DNA from: a bacterium | GTDB lineage: Bacteria > Hydrothermota > UBA3073 > JACQXS01 | Assembly: GCA_030605695.1 (NCBI GenBank) | Contig: JAUWHX010000075.1 | Span: 1-34,815 of the forward strand | Length of the DNA stretch: 34,815 bases | Direction: 5' to 3' | In this document: positions 8,002 through 15,920 of the stretch, piece after piece | How positions within the stretch are numbered: the stretch's first letter is position 1 | Layout: each line of letters starts with the position of its first letter | Program-made: the position numbers and the translations under genes | The notes under the pieces: generated by a model | Databases searched by the model: none | What the model was told of the DNA's origin: nothing | The model's input: the letters and a program-made list of their open reading frames with translations, nothing else

Positions 8002-8916
8002 TTACTCCTGAGTTAGCTCTCTAAATACATTTTCAAGTGATACTACACGACGATGCATATCAATGATGGTCCAATTGTTCGCAACACAAAGATTAAATAT
8101 GTTTTCTCTTGGGTCAGTAGCAGATGAGATTTCATATTTTTGGGTTTCCCCTTCTTCTTTTAATTCAATACTCTCAATATCAGGTTGCTCTTGCATTATC
8201 TCAAGAAACTTTTCTTTAGGTGCTTTAAGCTCAAGTTCAATAACTTCCTTACCTTTTGCCATCTTATGAAGCTCATCTTTTCCAGCATCTGCTATGATTT
8301 TGCCACGATTTATAATTAAAATACGTTTGCAGGTTGCCTCAACCTCCGAGAGTCTGTGAGTAGAAAGAAGAACTGTCTTTTCCTTGCCAAGTTCTTTGAT
8401 GAGTTCACGCACTTGAACTACTTGATTTGGGTCCAATCCTTCGGTTGGCTCATCCATAATTAAAATCTCAGGATTATGTAATATAGCTTGTGCCAAACCA
8501 ACTCTTTGGCGATACCCTCTTGAAAGCTCACCTATTGTCTTGGATATGATTTCCTTAATTCTACAAAGTTCTGCTACTTCTTTAATCCTGTTCCGAGAAT
8601 CATGAATCTCTCGCAGAGCTCCCAGAAACTCGAGATACTCCATTACTTTCATCTCATGATAAAGTGGGTTATTTTCTGGCAGATACCCTATACTTCGTTT
8701 TGCCTCGATTGGAGATTCTTCGATATCATAATTTCCTATCTTGCAAGTCCCTTGGCTCGGGGGGAAATATCCTGTCAACATTCGCAAAGTAGTTGTTTTC
8801 CCAGCACCATTGGGTCCTAAGAATCCGACTACCTCTCCACGCTCAACCTTAAAAGAGATATTATCAACGGCTACAACCCCATCATACTTTTTAGTAAGAT
8901 TAATTACTTCTATCAT
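8002..8916 (-). CDS. ABC transporter ATP-binding protein (GldA-like)
   Basis: A 304-residue ATPase of the ABC-2/GldA group. It has Walker A GPNGAGKT (34-41), a Q-loop equivalent at GYLPENNPLY, the signature LSRGYRQRVGLAQA, Walker B ILIMDEPTEGLD and switch histidine LSTHRLSE. A C-terminal extension of ~90 residues follows, as usual for ATPases partnered with ABC-2 permeases. It energises the permease encoded 6 bp downstream. The ATG at 8916 is the first gene of the operon. It has no ribosome site but sits 8 bases after a promoter -10, again suggesting leaderless expression. Confidence 0.95.
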   Translation of the reverse strand: MIEVINLTKKYDGVVAVDNISFKVERGEVVGFLGPNGAGKTTTLRMLTGYFPPSQGTCKIGNYDIEESPIEAKRSIGYLPENNPLYHEMKVMEYLEFLGALREIHDSRNRIKEVAELCRIKEIISKTIGELSRGYRQRVGLAQAILHNPEILIMDEPTEGLDPNQVVQVRELIKELGKEKTVLLSTHRLSEVEATCKRILIINRGKIIADAGKDELHKMAKGKEVIELELKAPKEKFLEIMQEQPDIESIELKEEGETQKYEISSATDPRENIFNLCVANNWTIIDMHRRVVSLENVFRELTQE

Positions 8917-8924
8917 CTTGAACT

Positions 8925-8952
8925 ATTTAAATAAAGTTAACTTATTTGTCAA
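8925..8952 (-). promoter_or_regulatory. Promoter of Gld-like operon, possibly leaderless
   Basis: Minus-strand TTGACA (8947-8952), 16-base spacer, TTAAAT (8925-8930), eight bases to the ATG at 8916. No ribosome site. Confidence 0.65.
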
Positions 8953-9073
8953 GTAAAAATCTGCTGTAACTTGCCCATTTTTCAAAAGTGTAAAAGCCGG
9001 TCGGAATTTCAATTCAATGCTCATAGCAGAGAGTCAATTAGTAATGTAGATACGCTCAAGAATTACTACTACT

Positions 9074-9598
9074 TTATCTTCTCCATGCTCTTGACTGCCA
9101 TTTTCTTGCTTCCTGCTGCCATCGTTTGAGTTCGTGCTCCCATTGTTCCTTTTCTACCCAACGGTCTTCCCAAGATTTTATCTTATCAATCCTGCCCTGA
9201 TGACGCTTACCTTCAAACTTAGTATCAAGCCATATATCTATAATCTTGGTTGCAAGTTCTTCAGGAACAAACTCAGCTGATAGAACAAGAATATTTGCAT
9301 CATTGTGCTGTCGTGAAGATTCTGCAAGTTTCTCATTTATGCAAAGAGCCGCTCGTATTCCATTTACTTTGTTGGCAACAATTGACATCCCAAGTCCACT
9401 GTTGCATATAAGAATTCCTCGCTCAAAATTCCCCTCTGCCACTTCTTGGGCAACCTTAAATCCAAAATCAGGATAATCACAAGATTTTACGTTCTCAGGA
9501 CCAAAATCCTGAATCTCTATCTTTTTGGATTTTAGAAACTTTTTTATATTTTTTTTAAGCCCGAACCCACGATGGTCTGCACCTATTGCAATCTTCAT
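9074..9598 (-). CDS. rpiB: Ribose-5-phosphate isomerase B
   Basis: A RpiB/LacAB-family sugar phosphate isomerase of 174 residues that interconverts ribose 5-phosphate and ribulose 5-phosphate in the non-oxidative pentose phosphate pathway. The family start MKIAIGADHRGF, the catalytic-cysteine segment GILICNSGLGMSIVANK, the RAALC segment and RQHNDANILVL are all present. The C-terminal ~25 residues (from about WEDRWVEKEQWEHEL) are a Trp/Glu/Arg-rich helical tail beyond the usual end. The frame is open 23 codons further upstream, but a TTGACA/TATCTT promoter lies inside that stretch and the family begins at this Met, so I place the start at 9598. Monocistronic. Confidence 0.93.
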   Translation of the reverse strand: MKIAIGADHRGFGLKKNIKKFLKSKKIEIQDFGPENVKSCDYPDFGFKVAQEVAEGNFERGILICNSGLGMSIVANKVNGIRAALCINEKLAESSRQHNDANILVLSAEFVPEELATKIIDIWLDTKFEGKRHQGRIDKIKSWEDRWVEKEQWEHELKRWQQEARKWQSRAWRR

Positions 9599-9605
9599 AT
9601 AACAC

Positions 9606-9633
9606 AAGATACTCGTCATTTCCGAGTTGTCAA
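9606..9633 (-). promoter_or_regulatory. Promoter of rpiB, possibly leaderless
   Basis: Minus-strand TTGACA (9628-9633), 16-base spacer, TATCTT (9606-9611), seven bases to the ATG at 9598. No ribosome site. It lies inside the upstream open frame and so decides the start. Confidence 0.65.
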
Positions 9634-9692
9634 GATTTTTCTCAAATAATGTTCCGCAGCAAACCATCAGATGAGACGAGTTACAAAAAAGA

Positions 9693-9721
9693 TTGACTTC
9701 CTGATTTTTATAGTGTATTTA
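9693..9721 (+). promoter_or_regulatory. Promoter of TPR lipoprotein-purL-pncC unit
   Basis: TTGACT (9693-9698), 17-base spacer, TATTTA (9716-9721). The in-frame ATG at 9721 overlaps the -10, so it cannot be the start if this promoter is used. This supports the ATG at 9769. Confidence 0.55.
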
Positions 9722-9768
9722 TGCAAAAAGTAACTCATGGAACTGATGTAAATCATTTAGGAGAAGAT

Positions 9769-10590
9769 ATGAGAGTTTTAATAATAAGTATATCGGTTTT
9801 AATCTTTTTATCTGGAATATCATGCTATCATCACTATAATTCCTACGAATATTATGAATATTATAGTGAAGGTGTAGAGTATGGAGCTCAAGCGAAATTT
9901 GAAGAAGCACAAAGACAATTTGAAAAGGCTCTGGATGTCAGTCAACCTTGTCCTCCTACAACTCTTATAAAAAGACGCTTGAAAATCATTGATGATGTAA
10001 TTAAAGAAAAAATAACAAAGGAAGCAGGTGTTTATTTATTCAAAGCAATAGCTCGTATTAACAAGACGATGACACTTCCGGAGAACCTTGTTTCACATAA
10101 GTGGCGTAATGTTACCCACAGACGGAGTTATCTCAATCAATGGAGGTTAGATGATGCTATAAATGATTGCAAAAAAGTTATTACTCTTTACTCAAACTAT
10201 GGAGAAGCATATCGTATTCTTGGGATAGCTTATTACTACAAGGAGATGTATGATGAGAGTGTTACTGAGAGCAAGAAAGCATTGAAGTCTAATCCAAATG
10301 ATGCTCTCGTATACTACGATCTTGGTTTTACCTATCTTGCCAAAGAGATGCTGGACGAGGCATGTGGGGCATGTGAGAAAGCTCTTTATATCAATCCAAA
10401 ATTTGGTGAGGTGCATAAGCTTTTAGCTAAAATCTATTATTGCAAACTAGCATATGAATTAGCTATTGAACATTGTGAGAAATTAGCCAAACTTGGGTGT
10501 ATGGTTCCTTCCGAACTCTTACATGTTTTAAAACCATATGATTATATGGGTAAACTCAAAACTTTAAATTTTTATGATGTGGAAGATTGA
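9769..10590 (+). CDS. TPR-repeat lipoprotein
   Basis: A 273-residue protein. The chosen ATG at 9769 follows an aggaga ribosome site and opens a good lipoprotein signal (hydrophobic run to LSGISC, lipidated Cys at residue 19). An ATG 16 codons upstream is in frame but sits in the promoter. A Tyr-rich segment follows the lipobox, then TPR-like helices, clearest at residues ~125-235 (YGEAYRILGIAYY, ALVYYDLGFTYL, GEVHKLLAKIYY). It is probably an envelope scaffold protein. It overlaps purL by 17 bp, so the purine enzyme appears to be translated by coupling from this gene, an odd pairing with no obvious functional link. Confidence 0.82.
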   Translation: MRVLIISISVLIFLSGISCYHHYNSYEYYEYYSEGVEYGAQAKFEEAQRQFEKALDVSQPCPPTTLIKRRLKIIDDVIKEKITKEAGVYLFKAIARINKTMTLPENLVSHKWRNVTHRRSYLNQWRLDDAINDCKKVITLYSNYGEAYRILGIAYYYKEMYDESVTESKKALKSNPNDALVYYDLGFTYLAKEMLDEACGACEKALYINPKFGEVHKLLAKIYYCKLAYELAIEHCEKLAKLGCMVPSELLHVLKPYDYMGKLKTLNFYDVED

Positions 10591-13500
10591 GATTAAAAAA
10601 CGAGATAATACAGAAGGAGAGAACCTCAAAAAGGATATCCTTGACCTTGTTGGAACGAATCCCGATTTATCTGGACCTGGCGAGAGAGTTAATATTGAAC
10701 GATGTGAGGTAATTCAGGTTTATTATCTTTTTGGGCAAACACATGTAGGGGTTCAATATATTGAACCCCTACAATCGGAAATTCAAAGAATTGCGGAAGA
10801 GTTGCTTGCAGATAGAGTTTGGGAAACATACAATATAGTTAAGAGTTCAGAGTTGAAAGTTCAGGGTAACAATTCCCTAATTCCCAAATATGAGGTTGAA
10901 GTTGCTTATAATCCCGGAGTGATGGACCCGGTAAGTGCAAGCACCTTAAAAGGAATACGGGATTTGGGAATCAAAGGTGTGCAAGAAGTAAAGAGAGCAA
11001 AAAAGTATTTAATCTATGGCTCACTATCTCAAGAAGAGTTAGAACTCGTTTGTAATAAACTTTTGCTTAATCCAACAATTCAGCATCGAGTTCAGAGTTT
11101 AGAGTTTAGAGTTAAGAGTCCAGAGTTAAGAGTTCCAGTTTTTGATAAACCAAATTATATAGATATTCTGAATGCTCCTATGGAAGAACTTTTAGATATA
11201 AGTAAAAATTATGGTTTAAGTCTTAACTCCGAGGAATTTAAGAAGATACAGTTGCATTTTAGGAGTCTTGGACGAAATCCCACTGATATAGAGCTTGAGA
11301 CAATTGCTCAAACCTGGTCCGAGCATTGCGTGCATAAGACATTCAAGTCAAAAATTAAGTTTAATGGGAAAATCATAGAGCCACTTTTTACCACACTTAT
11401 GAGAGCCACAAAAGAACTCTCGCGAGATTTCTGTGTCTCTGTTTTCAAGGATAATGCAGGTATAATAAAATTTACTGACGAACACAACATTTGTTTCAAA
11501 GTAGAGACTCACAATCACCCATCAGCTATTGAGCCATACGGTGGTGCAGGAACAGGAACTGGCGGAGTAATAAGAGATATTTTGGGAACAGGACTTGGGG
11601 CAAAGCCAATATTAAATACTGATGTTTTCTGTTTTGGGCCACCAGATTATCCTGCGAATAAACTCCCGAAAGGAACACTTCATCCCAAACGAGTTATGAA
11701 AGGAGTTGTAGCTGGGGTAAGAGATTATGGAAACAAAATGGGCATCCCAACTTCAAATGGAGCAGTGATATTTGACGAGAGGTATTTAGGAAATCCAGTA
11801 GTTTACTGTGGAACCGTTGGCTTAATGCCTTGTGATAAATGCGAAAAGCAGATTGTGCCAGAAGATTTGATTGTTCTCTTAGGTGGGAGAACTGGTAGGG
11901 ACGGAATACATGGAGTAACCTTTGCATCCAGAGAACTGACCGAAAGCTCGGAAACCGCGTCATCACAGGCAGTTCAAATCGGAAACCCAATCACCGAAAA
12001 GAAACTTACAGATGTGCTTCTTAAGTTGAGAGATGCAGGCCTATATCGTGCTATTACAGATTGCGGTGGAGGAGGACTTTCATCAGCTGTGGGCGAACTT
12101 CCAAGACCTTATGGAGCAGAAGTTGATTTAGACCTTGTGCCACTTAAATATGAGGGGCTCTCTTATCGGGAAATATGGATATCCGAAGCTCAAGAGCGTA
12201 TGATAATTTTTGTGCCTCAAGAGAATATTAAAAAACTACTTGAGCTATGTGCTAATGAGGATGTAGAAGCAACTGTCATTGGCAAAATAAGGAATGATAA
12301 AAGACTCTTGCTCCAATATAATGACACTATAGTTGGCAATCTTGATATGGAATTTCTCCACGAGGAGGTTCCTTTATCAATAAGAACAGCCAAATGGAGA
12401 CCACCGAAACTCAAGGAATCCAGCGATTCACGATTCACGATTCACGATTCACAAGACTTAACTCCTTACTTATTGAAAATTCTTTCAAGTTTAAATGTTT
12501 GTAGTAAAGAATGGGTAGTCCGCCAATACGACCATGAAGTTCAAGGAGGCTCTGTAATTAAACCTCTTCACGGAGATGCAGCAGTTACAAAACCTTTGCT
12601 TGATTCTAATCGTGGGGTTGTTGTGGGATGTGGGATTAATCCAAAATATGGAGAGATTGACCCATATTGGATGGCAGCCGGGGCTGTTGATGAGGCGATA
12701 AGAAACATCGTTGCGGTTGGAGCTAACCCAGAGCATGTAGCACTTTTGGATAACTTCTCCTGGGGAAACCCGAATAAGCCAGAAATATTGGGGCAGCTTG
12801 TTCGAGCCGTAGAAGGATGCTACTTTGCATCTAAGACTTACAAAGCACCATTTATATCAGGCAAAGACTCATTAAATAATGAATACCGAATAGGAAACAA
12901 AACTATATCTATTCCCTCAACCTTGTTAATTTCTGCTATTGGAATAATAGAGGATGTAAACAAAGCAATCTCAATGGATTTGAAAGCTCCTGATAATTCA
13001 ATATATTTGCTTGGTCTGACATTTGATGAACTTGGAGGCTCACATTATTATGAACTCCATGGATGGAGTAGCAATAAAGTTCCTAAAATTAAACCACAAA
13101 TTAAGATGCTCAAAAAACTTCATCAAGCGATGCAAATTGGGCTTATTCGTGCCTGTCATGATTGCTCGGAAGGTGGAATTGGAGTAACTTGTTCTGAAAT
13201 GTGTTTCTCTGGAAATCTTGGAATGCAAATCCGGCTTGATAAAGTAAAATGCGGAAAGCTCATTACTCAGGATGATACGATTCTTTTCTCTGAGTCTAAC
13301 ACAAGATTCGTGGTTGAAATAGCAAAAGAACAGGAAGCTGAATTTGAAAAACTAATGTCTGGATGTGATTTTAGTAAAATTGGGATAACTACTCCACAGG
13401 ATTCTTCGAAAAAGTCTCCAGAGCTTTTAATATTTGGGCTAAATGGGAAGCAAATTGTTAAGGCAAAAACTGCCGAGCTTAAAGAAGCCTGGCAATCTAC

Positions 13501-14338
13501 ATTAGCTTACAGTCAACGGTCAACAGTCAACAGTCAACAGTCAACGGCTAAAACTAACTCACAACTCACAACTCACAACCCACAACTCGCAACTCGTGTC
13601 TTGATTTTGAGGACAGCTGGAACTAATTGTGATATGGAAACTAAGTTTGCCTTTGAACTTGTCGGCTCAAAAGTAGATTCAGTGCATATAAATCAACTTA
13701 TAAGTCGCAAAAAGAGTCTTCAAGACTATGATATTCTCGTTTTGCCTGGTGGTTTTACCTATGGAGATGACATTTCTGCTGGCAAAATCCTTGCAAATGA
13801 ACTAAAATTTGGACTGGGAGAAGAACTTGAGAAATTCATTGATTCAAAAAAGCTGATACTTGGAATTTGTAACGGCTTCCAGATTCTTGCTAAACTTGGA
13901 TTGTTACCCGGAGGCAAATTAGGAGAACAACTTGTAACACTTACTAATAATACCTCAGGTATATTTCAATGTGAGTGGGTGCAATTAGAAGCTCCTAATA
14001 CTAAATGTGTATTTACCAGAGGGATTGAAGAACTTGAGTTGCCAATTGCTCACGCAGAAGGAAGGTTTGTCGCTTCTCGTCCTGTAATTTCGGAACTTGA
14101 GCAAAATAATCAAATAGCTCTTCGGTATAAAGATTACAATCCAAATGGCTCAATGTCAGATATTGCAGGGATATGTGACCCTTCAGGCAGAATCTTTGGG
14201 CTTATGCCTCATCCGGAGAGATTCGTATCCAAAATTCAACATCCTCAATGGACTCGCGATGAAATAGAGCCCTTAGGACTATTGATATTTAAAAATGCAG
14301 TGGAATATGTATCTAATAAAAAAACGAGTAATTTATGA
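10574..14338 (+). CDS. purL: Phosphoribosylformylglycinamidine synthase, large fused type
   Basis: 1254 residues, converting FGAR, glutamine and ATP to FGAM in purine synthesis. Order: two PurS-like halves (~1-85 and ~105-170), linker helix and FGAM synthase core (signatures TWSEHCVHKTFKS, VETHNHPSAIEPYGGAGTGTGG, DCGGGGLSSAVGE, then the second half with EVQGGSVIKPLHGDAAV and ISGKDSLNNE), and a class I glutaminase domain from ~1008 with catalytic Cys1099 in GICNGFQIL and MPHPERF. Smaller PurL systems encode PurS, PurL and PurQ separately. Here four of five 7-bp arrays lie at domain boundaries: residues ~88-97, ~172-188 and ~979-1007; another is at ~617-626. A 30-bp palindrome encodes residues ~57-67. 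There is no ribosome site at the start; it overlaps the upstream lipoprotein gene. ATG at 10577 is an alternative. Confidence 0.95.
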   Translation: MMWKIEIKKRDNTEGENLKKDILDLVGTNPDLSGPGERVNIERCEVIQVYYLFGQTHVGVQYIEPLQSEIQRIAEELLADRVWETYNIVKSSELKVQGNNSLIPKYEVEVAYNPGVMDPVSASTLKGIRDLGIKGVQEVKRAKKYLIYGSLSQEELELVCNKLLLNPTIQHRVQSLEFRVKSPELRVPVFDKPNYIDILNAPMEELLDISKNYGLSLNSEEFKKIQLHFRSLGRNPTDIELETIAQTWSEHCVHKTFKSKIKFNGKIIEPLFTTLMRATKELSRDFCVSVFKDNAGIIKFTDEHNICFKVETHNHPSAIEPYGGAGTGTGGVIRDILGTGLGAKPILNTDVFCFGPPDYPANKLPKGTLHPKRVMKGVVAGVRDYGNKMGIPTSNGAVIFDERYLGNPVVYCGTVGLMPCDKCEKQIVPEDLIVLLGGRTGRDGIHGVTFASRELTESSETASSQAVQIGNPITEKKLTDVLLKLRDAGLYRAITDCGGGGLSSAVGELPRPYGAEVDLDLVPLKYEGLSYREIWISEAQERMIIFVPQENIKKLLELCANEDVEATVIGKIRNDKRLLLQYNDTIVGNLDMEFLHEEVPLSIRTAKWRPPKLKESSDSRFTIHDSQDLTPYLLKILSSLNVCSKEWVVRQYDHEVQGGSVIKPLHGDAAVTKPLLDSNRGVVVGCGINPKYGEIDPYWMAAGAVDEAIRNIVAVGANPEHVALLDNFSWGNPNKPEILGQLVRAVEGCYFASKTYKAPFISGKDSLNNEYRIGNKTISIPSTLLISAIGIIEDVNKAISMDLKAPDNSIYLLGLTFDELGGSHYYELHGWSSNKVPKIKPQIKMLKKLHQAMQIGLIRACHDCSEGGIGVTCSEMCFSGNLGMQIRLDKVKCGKLITQDDTILFSESNTRFVVEIAKEQEAEFEKLMSGCDFSKIGITTPQDSSKKSPELLIFGLNGKQIVKAKTAELKEAWQSTLAYSQRSTVNSQQSTAKTNSQLTTHNPQLATRVLILRTAGTNCDMETKFAFELVGSKVDSVHINQLISRKKSLQDYDILVLPGGFTYGDDISAGKILANELKFGLGEELEKFIDSKKLILGICNGFQILAKLGLLPGGKLGEQLVTLTNNTSGIFQCEWVQLEAPNTKCVFTRGIEELELPIAHAEGRFVASRPVISELEQNNQIALRYKDYNPNGSMSDIAGICDPSGRIFGLMPHPERFVSKIQHPQWTRDEIEPLGLLIFKNAVEYVSNKKTSNL
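10744..10773. repeat. Perfect 30-bp palindrome within purL
   Basis: The sequence 10744-10773 is a perfect inverted repeat, each half reading tgtaggggttcaata. It is translated in frame as roughly VGVQYIEPLQ inside the first PurS-like half. It could form a 15-bp cruciform or RNA hairpin, and resembles small palindromic elements that insert into genes. Confidence 0.9.
10837..10864. repeat. Heptanucleotide array in purL, between PurS-like halves
   Basis: Four 7-mers: agttaag, agttcag, agttgaa, agttcag. They encode about SSELKVQ (residues ~88-97). Confidence 0.85.
11088..11136. repeat. Heptanucleotide array in purL, PurS-to-core linker
   Basis: Seven consecutive 7-mers of type gagttha (gagttca, gagttta x2, gagttaa, gagtcca, gagttaa, gagttcc), 49 bp, encoding residues ~172-188 (VQSLEFRVKSPELRV). 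Confidence 0.92.
12424..12451. repeat. Heptanucleotide array in purL, mid-core
   Basis: Four exact copies of cgattca, encoding SDSRFTIHDS (residues ~617-626), between the two halves of the FGAM synthase core. The unit is related to the inverted repeats beside accD (2659-2679). Confidence 0.93.
13510..13592. repeat. Two heptanucleotide arrays in purL, at the glutaminase junction
   Basis: Five 7-mers of cagtcaa/cggtcaa (13510-13544) and then five of ctcacaa and variants (13558-13592), together encoding a Ser/Thr/Gln/Asn-rich linker (~979-1007) immediately before the class I glutaminase domain. Confidence 0.93.
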
Positions 14339-14344
14339 AGGATT

Positions 14345-14818
14345 ATGAAGCTTGAGGAAGAAGTTGGGAAGGTTCTCAAACAGAAGGGACTTACAATCTC
14401 GGTTGTTGAATCCTGTACCGGTGGGCTTATTCAAAAACTAATTACTGATGTCTCAGGAAGTTCGGAGTATTTTCTTGGAGGCATTGTTGCTTATTCAAAC
14501 CTATTAAAACAGAAACTTCTTAATGTATCTCCACAGACTTTAATTACGCACGGTGCAGTTAGTGAAGAGACAGCTTGTGAACTTGCTCGTGGCGTGAGAG
14601 AAATCACTGGTGCAGACATTGGAGTTTCAACCACCGGGATTGCAGGTCCTGCTGGTGGAACTCCCAAAAAACCTGTTGGGCTCGTTTATATAGGGTTATG
14701 CACCGAGAAAATTCTAACTGCCCACAAATTTTTATTCAAGGGAACGCGCCAAGGAATAAGAAAACAAACAGCTGACAAAGCTCTTGAACTTGTGAAAAAT
14801 GTAATCCAAAGTATCTAA
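14345..14818 (+). CDS. pncC: CinA C-terminal-type nicotinamide-nucleotide amidase
   Basis: A stand-alone 157-residue CinA C-terminal domain (PncC). These enzymes deamidate nicotinamide mononucleotide to nicotinate mononucleotide in pyridine nucleotide salvage. The family motifs are clear: VVESCTGG near residues 20-27 (with the catalytic-site Ser), VSGSSEYFLGGIVAYSN, GAVSEETACELA, and TTGIAGPAGGTPKKPVGLVYIG. Length is normal for the single-domain form; the N-terminal CinA nucleotide-binding domain is absent. It begins 6 bp after the purL stop with a modest aagg ribosome site, so it should be cotranscribed with purL. Confidence 0.93.
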   Translation: MKLEEEVGKVLKQKGLTISVVESCTGGLIQKLITDVSGSSEYFLGGIVAYSNLLKQKLLNVSPQTLITHGAVSEETACELARGVREITGADIGVSTTGIAGPAGGTPKKPVGLVYIGLCTEKILTAHKFLFKGTRQGIRKQTADKALELVKNVIQSI

Positions 14819-14934
14819 AAAAGTCGTGGTTTTCTAAAGTAATGTATTCAAGTAAAGGTTATATTCATCGGCTGGCAAAACATAGCGAAGGTAAATATAG
14901 TAACAAATAAAATCGGCGTAGATTCTCTTAGAAA
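14819..14934. other. Convergent spacer
   Basis: Spacer between convergent pncC and the FlgM-like gene. I see no gene, no clear hairpin terminator and no array here. Confidence 0.4.
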
Positions 14935-15237
14935 TTACGGAAGGAAAAAATTCAGAAGATTATTAATGGCTTCTTTTTTTACGCTTTCTTTATCGTAATA
15001 TCCTTCTTTTATACGCTCTCTTACTTCCTGAATTTTCTCTTCTCTTAATTCTGATGATTCTTCATTAAGTAGTTTGAGCAACTCCATTTCTTGCTTATGT
15101 CTGAGTTTTTCCTTTGCCTCCGAAGATATCTCTACCCTATCTTCATTCTTGACTTTATCAGTGAGTTTTTCTCTTTTATTAACTTTGTCAAATGCGTTTA
15201 TTTGCTCACTAATCTTTCTTATCCCATCTATCTCCAT
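14935..15237 (-). CDS. FlgM-like anti-sigma factor
   Basis: A 100-residue, highly charged protein whose pattern fits the FlgM family: D-R-V-E-I-S-S-E-A at residues 33-41, then a helical region with REEKIQEVRERIKEGYY (65-81) and a final hydrophobic helix with NNLL. In flagellated bacteria FlgM binds and inhibits sigma-28. No flagellar gene is present in the window, so either flagella are encoded elsewhere or this homolog regulates another sigma factor. It follows the SprA-like gene on the same strand after a 62-bp gap and has its own aggagg ribosome site. The match is by motif pattern only. Confidence 0.62.
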   Translation of the reverse strand: MEIDGIRKISEQINAFDKVNKREKLTDKVKNEDRVEISSEAKEKLRHKQEMELLKLLNEESSELREEKIQEVRERIKEGYYDKESVKKEAINNLLNFFLP

Positions 15238-15299
15238 TTTTTTCCTCCTGTTATTCTTATCGGCAGATTCTACATATACTTTAGAAAATATTTAAAAAA

Positions 15300-15854
15300 T
15301 TATACTTTCAAGTCAAGTCTTTGTCCTCCTATTTTCATTCTTGCTTCGCCTCCTACGGTATAAAATTTATGATGTTCCCAATCCACTCTCCATTTCATTA
15401 CGAAATATGCGTGCTCAATTTCTCGGCGATTGACAAGTGCTTTCGCAACTGCCCTTATTACATGCCCACGCTCGTGTCCAGCAACTCGAACCGGAGCTTC
15501 AAGTTCATTCATTGGAGTTGGATGCTGGAAGGTTGCTCCAACATCATCAGAACTATCCTTATAAGTTCGTGTTACTCCATATGTTACTTCAATACCTGGA
15601 AGAAAATTCCCATTTATATTTTCATCCTCTACTATCTTCTCTGCTTCTTTGAGCTTTCGCTCCGCAAGCCCCAAATTACCACGGTCACGAAGAGTCTCAG
15701 CTTCATTAAGGAGAGTATAGAACCTTGGAGAAAGCTTTCCTTGTTGTCCAATTGTTTGTTTTAAGCGAGTAAGCTTTCTCTCAATCTGATTCTCCTTTGG
15801 TGTAGAAGTATTTAGTTGAGGATAAGATGCTTTACTGATAGATTCTGGTCCCAT
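15300..15854 (-). CDS. SprA-related putative metalloprotease
   Basis: 184 residues. The C-terminal half has a zinc-metalloprotease motif HERGH at 127-131 (HExxH), preceded by EAPVRVAG and followed by YTVGGEARMKIGG (165-177). This HExxH plus VGGEA arrangement is typical of the SprA-related putative metalloprotease family. The N-terminal ~75 residues are a helical, charged region (LLNEAETLRDRGNLGLAERKLKEAE). No signal peptide is visible. It is followed by the FlgM-like gene, probably in one transcript. The ATG at 15854 has no ribosome site, with a promoter -10 seven bases upstream. Substrate unknown; a role in processing the neighbouring regulator is speculation. Confidence 0.65.
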   Translation of the reverse strand: MGPESISKASYPQLNTSTPKENQIERKLTRLKQTIGQQGKLSPRFYTLLNEAETLRDRGNLGLAERKLKEAEKIVEDENINGNFLPGIEVTYGVTRTYKDSSDDVGATFQHPTPMNELEAPVRVAGHERGHVIRAVAKALVNRREIEHAYFVMKWRVDWEHHKFYTVGGEARMKIGGQRLDLKV

Positions 15855-15861
15855 ACTATTA

Positions 15862-15888
15862 ACTATATCAAAAAAAGGGGGTTGTCAA
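15862..15888 (-). promoter_or_regulatory. Promoter of SprA-like/FlgM-like pair, possibly leaderless
   Basis: Minus-strand TTGACA (15883-15888), 15-base spacer, TATAGT (15862-15867), seven bases to the ATG at 15854, no ribosome site. Confidence 0.6.
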
Positions 15889-15920
15889 GATAAAATCCGA
15901 TTCTTAGACTTAGGAAAAGC

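Noticed and set aside
5022-8916. Gliding motility suggested by Gld-like genes
   Set aside because: The permease and auxiliary parts are fused and DUF4340 is attached, an arrangement found in non-gliding bacteria; no other gld or spr motility genes are visible.
9599-9667. Longer N-terminus for rpiB (23 extra residues)
   Set aside because: The RpiB family begins at MKIAIGADHRG, and a TTGACA/TATCTT promoter occupies the extra stretch.
9721-9768. Upstream in-frame ATG for the TPR lipoprotein
   Set aside because: It overlaps the likely -10; the ATG at 9769 has a ribosome site and begins a proper lipoprotein signal.
10744-13592. Repeats considered as a CRISPR array
   Set aside because: Units are 7 bp with no spacers, and no cas genes are present.
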